Source: Mesostigma viride (Eukaryota; Streptophyta; Mesostigmatophyceae; Mesostigmatales; Mesostigmataceae). Taken from it: a stretch of DNA of 52,500 nucleotides. The notes under the pieces were generated by a model. The model searched no databases and had not been told where the DNA came from. It was given only the letters and a program-made list of their open reading frames with translations. Below are positions 28,704-37,220 of this stretch, piece after piece (positions within the stretch are counted from its first letter, which is position 1; each line of letters begins with the position of its first letter). The position numbers and the translations under genes were made by a program. The DNA lies in the NCBI GenBank assembly GCA_009746045.1, contig RPFO01001250.1:1-52500 (forward strand), written 5' to 3'.

Positions 28704-30867
28704 GTGAGTAGGTTTCGATTTTATTTCTCCGTTAAAATGTTGTTGACTTTTTGTTTTTGTGACCTATAGCTGCAGCGAGACCCTTTGTGAGTTGCAGTTA
28801 TCTGATCGAAATGCGATTTTATTGCAAATCGAAACTGTCTGCGGACCTTTGCGAAACAGGGCGAGACCGATGGCAGGGCGGCGAAGAAGGTGAAGCGGCC
28901 CGAGCAAGTCCAAATGAGGTCCACCCCAGCTGAGCTGCGGGACGAGATTCTTAAGAGGTGGGACAAGTTCACCGTGCACTGCTTTACGGCCTGGTCGCAG
29001 GCGGATACAATCAAGGATCGGGAGAAGAATCTGAGAGAGGGGGACGTGCTCGTGCACGGCGACTGGGCCGAGAACTACGAGAACAGCAGCTACGTCCAAC
29101 TGCAGTCGCAGTACTTCCACAAGCGCAGCCACATCCTGATGCCCATGATCGTGCGTTATCGGCTCAACGGCGAGCTGGAAAAGCGCGTCTTCTTTTTCCT
29201 GGGGGATTCCAGTATCAAGCGGGGCGAGCGCGCACTCGTATACGCTCTTCGCAAGATTCTGGAAACCCTGCGGGTAGAAGTAGGGGTAGAGGTGCGAAAC
29301 CTGTACATGTGCTCGGACAACTGCGCGGTGCAGTTTAAGTCCAGGTACGTGATTAACCAGATTAACGGTCTGCTCATGGGGGATCCCGACCTGCAGGCCT
29401 TTGAGTTCCACTACATGGGGGAGCAGCATGGGAAGGGGGAGGTGGATGGTCAAGGAGCGAAGTGCAAGTGCGTCTTGAGGGAAATGCAGAGGATTCCCGA
29501 AAACCAGCACATACTTGAGACCCACCAGCTAGTCGCCTACTTGAACCAGAACTGGCAGGGCGGCAAGACATCGAGCAGGGAGTCGGCCCGCGCGCGGGCC
29601 GAGAACGTCACTCGCCACTTCTTCCTTTTACCCCCGGTACGGAATTTTGTGTTATTTCAGGTTTTAAGACGTCAACTGCCGCTGTTCTATAAAAATTCAA
29701 ACCCAATAAAGGTATCTCTGCAGAGAGACCCTATATACTGTCAATGGGTTGCTTTTCTTTTAGGTATGAAATTTCGCTTGTTCTATCGGTATGAAGGGGT
29801 CTCTCTGCAGCTATACCCTGTGTCGAATTTCGATCACTTGATATCTTGTCGTACGTTGTTATTATGATTCGAATGGGGTCTCTCTGCAGCTATACCCTGT
29901 GTCGAATTTCGATCACTTGATATCTTGTCGTACGTTGTTATTATGATTCGAATGGGGTCTCTCTGCAGCTATACCCTGTGTCGAATTTTGATGACTGTAT
30001 GTCTTGTCGTTAATTTTTTTTTTGTAAGGGGTCTCTCTGCAGCTATACCCTGTTTTATTGATTTTTGGTCAATTTTGCTAACTTGAACGGTATTCTTTTT
30101 GTCCTAACTATTTGATGACAGGACGTCGAGTCCGGCCGACGCGCGGAGGTGGAGGAGGTGCCTGGCATCAAGAAGGCGCATTGGTGGCGACTGGACAAGT
30201 CCGACCCTGGCCTTTTGATGATTAGGCGCTATTCCTGCTACTGTCCGCCCTGTTTGGCTGGGCGGTTTGAGGGATGTCTAAGCGAGTGGTCGTTTATCAT
30301 CGAGTTCAATGATGCAGGAAGCTCGATGAAAACTGTCCGTTTGCTGCCACCGAGCCAGCCCAACCCTCCGGTTCGCATGGTGACGCGGGGGAGCAGCTGA
30401 AGGACAAGCGGGAGGCGATGGGCCGGCAGATGAGACTCCACGACTATGTGGCAGTTCCATCGGACAAGGACACGGATCACGATCCCATCCACCCGTTCTG
30501 GTTGGCTGAGGTTGTAAGCGAAGCCGGGCCGATCGTGTTAGACGAGAACTTCGAGAGGTGGGTCGAGGGCCGGAACGGACGGGAGAAGGAGCTGTTCCTC
30601 GCCGGGAACGGCATTCTTCCCGTTCGGATTTGGAAGCGGGATAAGCATGACCCCCTGCATTTCACGCTCAACGTTGAGGATTGGCCACCGTCACGCCAGC
30701 CCGAGCTTGTGAATTGCTATCTCTGCGTCGCTCCGGCTCTCCGGCTAGAAGCACGCGTGCGCAGCGACGGAATGTGTGCCGACATCAGGATGAGCAAGGA
30801 GCTCGACAAGTGGCTTACTACGCTGGTGATCAAGGATGAAGCCCCGGAGGGGCCGGCACCGACTTAA
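27141..30867 (+). CDS. Cys-rich DDE-like (putative transposase-related) split gene
   Basis: Exons: about 27141-28703, 28860-29636 and 30122-30867, joined at codon boundaries by GT-AG introns. The N-terminal part has GRPLPQFVIDAIVDAW, then a Cys-rich block (CKYAPDCIKGKW...CACEKH...CKCGAECAGC). The second exon holds DWAENYENSSY, then SDNCAVQFKSRY, then EQHGKGEVDGQGAKCKC. This D-x-x-E-N-Y, S-D-N-x4-Q-F-K, H-G-K-G-x-x-D-G-x-G spacing is the pattern I associate with uncharacterised transposon-like proteins of marine animals and algae; I infer an RNase H-like DDE fold. The third exon has a C-x-C-x2-C site (CYCPPC) and a possible reader-like end. Frame breaks at G runs (27487-27491, 30387-30391) and near 27670. 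Start uncertain. Confidence 0.6.
28860..29636 (+). CDS. exon: DDE-like core
   Basis: 259 codons with no stop, from the CGAAACAG acceptor to the GTACGG donor. It encodes KRPEQVQMRSTPAEL, then HGDWAENYENSSYV, the hydrophobic strand-rich stretch VFFFLGDSSI, NLYMCSDNCAVQFKSRY and HGKGEVDGQGAKCKC. Acidic candidates for metal binding are the D of GDWAENY, the D of CSDN and the D of VDGQG. Intron 28704-28859 before it contains one palindrome (28761-28783). Confidence 0.65.
29710..30050. repeat. five palindromes in the second intron of the DDE-like gene
   Basis: Copies at 29710-29731, 29797-29818, 29876-29897, 29955-29976 and 30029-30050. The last four have left half GGGTCTCTCTG and right half CTATACCC, a subtype not seen in the minus-strand gene. 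Copies two to four lie in a local 79-bp tandem repeat (spacings 79 and 79, then 74). Further copies near this gene: 28761-28783, 30878 onwards (degenerate) and 31291-31314 (degenerate). Confidence 0.85.
30122..30867 (+). CDS. exon: C-terminal region of the DDE-like gene
   Basis: It starts DVESGRRAEVEEVPGIKKAHWW after a GATGACAG acceptor and holds YSCYCPPCLAGRFEGC. The frame stops at 30398-30400 next to a 5-base G run (30387-30391); one added G continues into GEQLKDKREAMGRQM and on through HDYVAVPSDKD to the stop at 30865-30867. The last part (FWLAEVVSEAG) is reminiscent of small barrel modules found at the C terminus of related proteins, a weak impression only. Confidence 0.5.
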
Positions 30868-31394
30868 ACAAGAAATTGGGGTCTCGCTGCGGGTAGACGA
30901 CGCCCTAGTTTCGGCTCGTATTATATCTTTAGAGTGGGGCTTCAGTAGGGTGTAAAAAGGTGGCCGCATATATTGTATATATTTTTCGAGATCTTTCTGT
31001 GGTCAAGTTTAAGGGTAGTTGATAATTTTTTGCGGCCTTCAATTAACAGTTATTTTTTACTGCAACATAATTTTATGCTGTATATTTAAATAATGATCAT
31101 TCCGCCTAGTACAATTGCGTCACTAGTACAATATTTGTCTGGGTACGGTACGAACCAATAACGCAATATTTAGTATCTAATCGCCGCTGCTCTTGCTGAA
31201 TTTTAACCGGAAGCTGAAAAAGGTGTCCGGTGAAGCGAATAGTAGTGACTTGTGGTCGTGCCCTTCCATTACTCCTTATCGACAAATTTTGGGTTCTACC
31301 TGCAGTGATAACCCTTGCGCGTCTGGCTGTCGGGGTCACCAATTTCCTGTCGATTGCAAGCAGCCAAGCTTGCCGAAATTTAACACTGTCACAA

Positions 31395-31832
31395 ATGGAG
31401 CAGAGCAATATTTTCGGTTCTCAGCATACCTATGTGATGGTCGACAAAAACGAGCACGCTGCAAACATCAGAATTGATGTAGAGTTGCTCGGACCTTCTG
31501 CACAGTGGGGTGCAGGTGTCATTGCGTTCGGCAATGGCATGATCGATCTGGTGCCACCCGATTCAGATTTGAACCCTGCTTACCAATGCGTGCCTGACAA
31601 TCAGGCGAGAGTGGTGGTGGAGAGCACGGAAATTCCGGGCTCTCCCAATGTATCAATGATGCGCCTGAGGGCTGAGGCCCAGCAGGAGTTCCTGGCTGCT
31701 GCGGAGAACGGCGGGGCCAAGTGGAAACCCAAAATGTATACAGGCGAGCCTCCCAACTACAGGGGAGACCAGTACCAGGGAGTGTACTCCTTCGGCGATT
31801 TTGACATCGACGGATGGGGCACCTTTTTCTAG
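31395..31832 (+). CDS. small protein of unknown function
   Basis: A 145-codon frame with balanced composition: MEQSNIFGSQHTYVMVDKNE, IRIDVELLGPSAQWGAGVIAFG, SPNVSMMRLRAEAQQEF and a C terminus YSFGDFDIDGWGTFF. The frame continues upstream to 31230 with a hydrophobic stretch, but a degenerate palindrome (31291-31314) lies in that part, so it is more likely an intron or 5' UTR; I therefore start at the ATG at 31395. The aromatic/Gly end resembles no family I can name. Confidence 0.45.
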   Translation: MEQSNIFGSQHTYVMVDKNEHAANIRIDVELLGPSAQWGAGVIAFGNGMIDLVPPDSDLNPAYQCVPDNQARVVVESTEIPGSPNVSMMRLRAEAQQEFLAAAENGGAKWKPKMYTGEPPNYRGDQYQGVYSFGDFDIDGWGTFF

Positions 31833-32259
31833 GCGCAATGCCTAAGTTGTCAAATACTCCGACAATGTCAAAATTGAGAATGATAAAATTACGGACATGT
31901 GCACATATATGTACTGATTCAATAAAAAATTTCGGCAATTTTGTTCCCGGCATTGATAATCAAAAGCTGCTAGCAAGCCAAGGACTTCAAAAGTGGCAAT
32001 TGATCGATGTAGGTCGTCGATAAACTTGTATAGTCGTCATATTTCGGTCGCAAAATTCGTGCGTGGCCTGCAGGCATCGGACAAAGTGCACGCAACAGCA
32101 GGAGTCGGTTGAGTTCGAAGCACGGCAGACAAAAAATTTCGGCGCAAAGTCCGTCCGGCGAAAAATTCGCTCGGCTGCCAAATTTTCGGCAAGAATTTCG
32201 GCGCAATGTCCGGTTTTCGGACGATTGAAATTAGCGTTTTTTTCTTGCAAAAATCTACC
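31833..32259. other. no gene seen
   Basis: Between the small gene and the LINE endonuclease fragment. Contains scattered AAAATTTCGGC-type repeats (about 32130-32220) but no supported coding or RNA feature. Confidence 0.5.
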
Positions 32260-33041
32260 CCATTCCGCGTGGGACCACCCTCCGCTCGATCGTGCTCGGC
32301 GTCCGTCCAGTCCTCAGGATCTCCCCGGACCGGGCGTAGAGCAGACCAGTCAGGGCGGACCACTGGGGCGCGGCGCTCGGGGAGTCACGCACGTGGAACC
32401 GGAGCCGAATGGTCGCGCGCACCAACCGGTGGTCAGAGCACACCGTGGGCGTGTCAAACACTCGGGTGTCCAGAACCGAGGTGCACCTAGCTGGGCTGCC
32501 GTACCACCACGTATAGTCCAAACAGGCCTGACCTCCGTTAGGGCCACGAAAAGTGACCAAGTCCTGTGAGGGACGTTGGAAGTGGTAGTTGACAGCAACC
32601 ATCCCCCTATCCCGCAAAAAGGTAGAAAACAGGGGAGTGTTGTCGTTAGCAGCCGTGTCAGCAGGCGCAAAGCGACTGCCAGCACTGAGTGCCCACGGGG
32701 AGCGTGGCATTGGCGTCGAGCAGCATAACCAAAAAGTGGCGGGCCGGAGTGACCCCCTCAAGGCTATGCCAGGACTCGAGGAACTCCTGGCGTTCCGACT
32801 CAGGTAGACCACTACGTACGGGGTGCGTAGCCCACCCCCACCGTGAGGTGGTGCTTAGACCGCCCCTCGACGCGGATGTGAAATGTGCTACCATAAGGCG
32901 TGGGGTTAGAAACTGAAGCGTGCTGAGGCTAGCAACTGCCAGCGGCGAACACAAAAGATGGTCAACACCACCTTGGCCTGGTGTACCACTGCCGGCAGCG
33001 AAATAAAACCGCCAGCCAACTGCCAGGCGATCAGTGCTCAC
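32260..33041 (-). pseudogene. LINE ORF2 fragment: APE-type endonuclease
   Basis: Two overlapping minus-strand frames (33041-32658 and 32812-32255) form one broken domain. In order: GTPGQGGVDHLL, a strand ending VAHFTS, the ESERQEFLESW helix, MLLDANATLPVG (equivalent of the GDFNA motif), then TFRGPNGGQACLDYTWW and VCSDHRLVRATIRL (the SDH motif). These are the ordered motifs of the apurinic endonuclease-like domain of LINEs. The second frame begins inside the first, so a shift lies near 32680. No reverse transcriptase follows in this orientation. Confidence 0.7.
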
Positions 33042-34327
33042 TGCTCACCATGCCAAGTGGCACCGAGCGGCGATGCTCTTGCACGCGTAGAATAGATACA
33101 CGATGGGCTATATGCAGAAGGCAACGAGCTCTTCTACCCGATAGCTATGACCGCTATCTGCTAGCTAGCAATGTGCGTGCGTTGAAGGTGGCAAGGGCCA
33201 AGGATGCCTCAGGCTGGCCCACCAGGGGAGAGTGGCGATGGGGGATGGAGGTGGATGCATGCAGCGGGGGGTGGGGGTGCATGGGGATGGAGGGGAGGGA
33301 AGGGAAGCGGAGGAAAGAGTGCTTTTCATCGCATTTATTTTGTCCTGCAGGCGTAGGATGCGAGCCTGCCGCCTGCTATGGGTATTCGGGGATGCTTGTG
33401 CAACGCAGAGGCGTAGAAAATCTAGCGTGCGTTGGGTGTTGCTAATCTTGCTGCTGAGAGCTGCCGTTCGAGCCCGAGATACCGGCACCACCATGTGTCT
33501 CAGTCGACTGTTAGGTCGATGCATGGGAGTGGAACGGGGGATTGTTTAGAGGCTGTCCCCGAAGCCTGTTAGCCGCGAGCCGACGAGTGGGGTTGTCTTC
33601 TTCCTGGAACCACCAGGAACAGCACGCGTCGCACCACGATTTAACACGTATGGCTATTTAAAATAGCGCCTTAATGACTAAGAATGAATGCGAAAGACCT
33701 TTGACTTCCTATGCGTCACAGCGCACGATGGTGGCTTAAGAATACTTTTCACACAATACGAATAAGCTCAAACCCGGAAAACCGGTTTCGTATATTACAA
33801 TGTTACCACACAGATTAAAACACTCAATGCGGGAAGACTTACACCCAGTAGGCGAGGGATTCACACTCGAGCCCACAGGAGAATTACACTCCAGGATTAA
33901 GCGATAGTGAATCTGTAGAGCAACGTGGTAAATTACGATACAAGGTCCGGATTGCTGGCATAGCTCGTGCCTTCCTATTTTGTCCCTTCGTCGATCCCCG
34001 CGTTGGTGGCTGCGCCTGGCGCCGCCAACCAGGCATGACGTACGTGAGGTCCGCGGGGACGGGCTTCTCGAACCATCTAAAACACATTAAAGACCAGTAC
34101 GGCTAGAGGCCTCTCCTGAAAAATATCCAAATGTCCGTACTAGGTACCATCATAACGCATGTGCAGTGCCACTTGGCTGTCCCGTAACTCCCGTTCAGGC
34201 GCTAGGTCTGCCTACGGCGCAAAGGCCAAGTTCGTGAGCAAAACTTCTACACTTGCTTCCACACGGGTTGCCTCGGCTGCCAACTATACTATGGCCTCGG
34301 CACTGGCGCCGGATTACGGTCGGCGCC
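33042..34327. other. no supported gene
   Basis: Open frames on both strands are short and compositionally biased (for example a G/A-rich stretch at 33230-33320). A minus-strand frame at 34087-33884 (RWFEKPVPADLTYVMPGWRR) has a natural composition but no splice context that I can support. Confidence 0.4.
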
Positions 34328-34963
34328 GATCGAAGGGGGATCGATCAGAACCAGTCAGGTAGACGTACACCGCCGCTTGGTCTGGCCGGCCCCCAGCGGC
34401 TTGGCCAGCGGCATATCCTGACCTGGCCTGGTGGCCCCTCGATCGAGGACAAGCCCACAAGGCGCTGCGCATGGCCGGTACCTACTGACGTACGGCCGCC
34501 ATTAACTATACAGATCCGGTTGCTGGCCGACCTAGTTGTCCCAGTATACTATAGCTCACTAGCGCCCTTCCTCCTAGCTGGGGGGAGGGCCGGGGCTCTG
34601 AGAGCGTGTGGGCAGCTCTGCCCACATGCAGCTAGGGGCTGGCTTGTGGGCCTGGACATTATTATGGTCTCCAACCTCTTCGATCTTGTCCTGCATGGCA
34701 GTCCAAGCAAGAGAGGGATCGAAATTTATGCGGTGTTCAAACTGAGCTGGGACAACTAGGTCGGCCAGCAACCGGATCTGTATAGTTAATGGCGGCCGCA
34801 CACGTCAGTATAGGTACCGGCCATGCGCAGCGCCTTGTGGGCTTGTCCTCGAGGGGCCACCAGGCCAGGTCAGGATATGCCGCTGGCCAAGCCGCTGGGG
34901 GCCGGCCAGACCAAGCGGCGGTGTACGTCTACCTGACTGGTTCTGATCGATCCCCCTTCGATC
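34328..34963. repeat. 217-bp inverted repeat made of LINE ORF2 C-terminal sequence
   Basis: Arms 34328-34544 and 34747-34963 are near-perfect reverse complements around a 202-base spacer. Both encode the same LINE segment (GLAGPQRLGQRHILTWPG and RPPLTIQIRLLADLVVP), related to the copy at 44060-44220. The right arm, read on the minus strand, continues through the spacer as AQFEHRINFDPSLAW. An (AATT)n tail of a separate minus-strand element follows at about 34966. Confidence 0.75.
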
Positions 34964-34965
34964 CC

Positions 34966-35221
34966 TCATCAATTAATTAATTTAAACAAGTGCTCCCGTT
35001 GGGGATTCCCCCCTTCCCTCATGCCTGGCACATGCAGGCCGCATGCCACAGGGTGCACGATCGGACCTGTACGTCGAAACGATCCGGCATCCCCTGCACA
35101 TGGTATACGTGCAATATAAATTAATTATAATGAATAGACACGTCACCGGTCACACGTGCCTGCGTCCCGTGAGAATAAGTAAGTCCTCAGGCAGCAGGGG
35201 AACACGGGTGCAATAATAAAT
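34966..35221 (-). mobile_element. short LINE/SINE-type 3' end, minus strand
   Basis: A (TTAA)n tail at the left followed by GTGCTCCCGTTGGGGA, the reverse complement of the family's 3' hairpin, and about 220 bases of 3'-UTR sequence shared with the element at 40251-42233 (GCATGCCACAGG, GATCCGGCAT). It is 5'-truncated. Confidence 0.6.
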
Positions 35222-35790
35222 AAATCAATTAATTAACCTATAGGTTTTAAACACGTGCTCCCGTTGGGGAGTCACGGTCTCACTGAGCACCTAATAAGTG
35301 CTTAAATTAATCCCTGAGTACACGGCATGCACAACGGCCGGGTAGGGGGGCAGAGACCCCCCCCCTTCCCTCACGCCACAGGCTGACAGGCATGCCGCAG
35401 GGTGCTCAATCGGACCCGTCTAACTAATGTTAATCCACTCACAGTCCTAAATTTAGGACTTTGTCCTAATTTGTCCTAGAGCCTAGAGGTCACTATAACC
35501 GAGGTACCGGGTAGGGGGGGTCACTATATGGTCCGAACCCCATGTGGACAGTACCCGCCGTGATGTACCCGATCTGTGGTACCGGCACATACCACCTGCC
35601 GCGCGCTGCCTGCCAGTGCGGACAGGACTCGAGAGCCGTCAAGGAGAAAGCTAGCGGTCGGGCGGTGGGTGAGTGAGCCGAATCGCCGGAGAGCCTCTGT
35701 CTTCTTGCTGACCTCAAGCCCCACTGCGTGGGCCTCGATAGCCAGGCAGTCAAGCCACGTCTGCACGTGCCACCACGTACAACCATGCAA
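35222..35790 (-). mobile_element. 5'-truncated LINE copy, minus strand
   Basis: A tail of AATTAATTAACC at 35227 precedes the hairpin (GTGCTCCCGTTGGGGAG) and 3' UTR. Further right, the minus strand encodes VQTWLDCLAIEAHAVGLEV and KKTEAL, matching the region after the YADD box of the LINE at 42.4 kb. The frame is broken downstream. Boundaries are approximate. Confidence 0.55.
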
Positions 35791-35965
35791 TACCATAGGT
35801 AGGCTGGCGCATGCATATGTAGCTTTTGCTACAAAGGTGAGGCCGGTGGGCATGCACAAGATGTCGGTTAAGGCGCAAGGCTGTTCGATCAAACTAAGGT
35901 AACGACCATGTGGAGGGGGCATCGCAGATGCCAAGGCCTGCCAAGCTTGCAACCAGGGCAAGGAA

Positions 35966-36938
35966 ATGTGGTACCACCTCGACCGGCTCGGCGGCCGGCG
36001 CCAGCGCACCCCGGTGGAGCACACGGGGGACGGCACGGCGCCGGTCAGCCTTGACCGCTGGTTGGCCCACAATTTTTCCTTGACAGGTGGGGCTCGCGCC
36101 CCCCCACCCCGCCGCTTCACCCCGAGACGGCCGCCCGTCTCGGTGTTGCCAGACCCCCGGCCCCCGCCGCCTGCGCCCCCCTCCTCGGCCGCGGACTACC
36201 AAGTCCCCGGCCGCCTTGAACGGGAGGGAGCCCTGCCTTGCGGCACCAACGACGTCGTCCACCCCTTCACTTTGGAGGAATTGGACGGCGCCCTTGCTCG
36301 CCTGTGGTTCGACGCGGCGGTCGGTGCCGACCACCTTTCTGCTGAGCTGCTGAAGACCCCTGACCCGGCGACCGTGAGGGATCTTCTGCTGGCGTTCTGC
36401 AACCGTGTCCCGGCTCTCTGATGAGCCTCCGCCTGCTGATCGAGTGGCAGATGGCCATCCGCACGTCATGCTGTACAAGAAGAAGGGCTCTGCTGCTGAC
36501 CCCGGTAACTATCCGGGTGTCTGCCTCCAGAGCGCCGCGCTGAAGGTCTTCATGCGCATGATTCTGCACAGGCTCCACGCCGCGCTGGACCCACACCTGC
36601 ATGGGTGAGTCTCAGATGGGTTTCCGTCGTGGTCGTAACACTGTCATGGCTGTATTCAGTTGTCATGCGCCGGTGGATGGAGGAGGTGCGTCGCCTCACT
36701 TGCCCTGATGGTTTGCCCCTGGTCTTCATTTTTGTCGACTATATGAAGGCCTTTGACACGGTCCTCTGGGAGGCTCTTTGGGCCATCCTATAGCTCTGGA
36801 TCGGGTACTGACCAGCGTTTATTGCTGCCATTCGCCGACTGTATGAGGGCTCACAGGCAGAAGTGCGGACTGCGAAAGGCACCACCCCACCATTCCCCCT
36901 TCACCACAGGGTGTGGCAAGGTTGTGTCCTGTCCCCAT
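35966..36938 (+). pseudogene. LINE reverse transcriptase, first part (host of nested insertions)
   Basis: Shifting plus-strand frames encode an ordered RT: HPFTLEELDGALARL and GADHLSAELL, then MLYKKKGSAADPGNYPGVCL and LHRLHAALDP, then SQMGFRRGRNTVMAV, then motif A LVFIFVDYMKAFDTVLWEAL, then IAAIRRLYEGSQAEV and WQGCVLSP. The sequence is cut at motif B by an insertion whose 11-bp duplication (CCTGTCCCCAT) ends at 36938. Several stops and frameshifts make it a pseudogene. Confidence 0.8.
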
Positions 36939-37220
36939 TAATTAATTAATTAATTAGGAACATAACTCCGTTGGGAGTACATGTAGCACATAGCCCAGAG
37001 AAGGGGCATATGGCCTATTATACATTCTAAGCTACTTCCTGCAAGGGTGGGAATGTAAAGGACCCTTGCTCTAGGTGCACCAGGGCACTTGCATCCCCAT
37101 GATCTTCAAGCTATGCCCAGCGAAGGGGGAGCCTGTCATGGGGGGGAAGATCAGCATGGCTATACAAAAAGCTAGGGCATGGCATCTCAGCAGAGAGTTA
37201 CTCCCTGCATGGGCACAACA

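Noticed and set aside
31230-31394. N-terminal extension of the small 31.4-kb gene with a signal-peptide-like stretch
   Set aside because: It spans a degenerate palindrome of the intron/5' type, so it is probably not coding.
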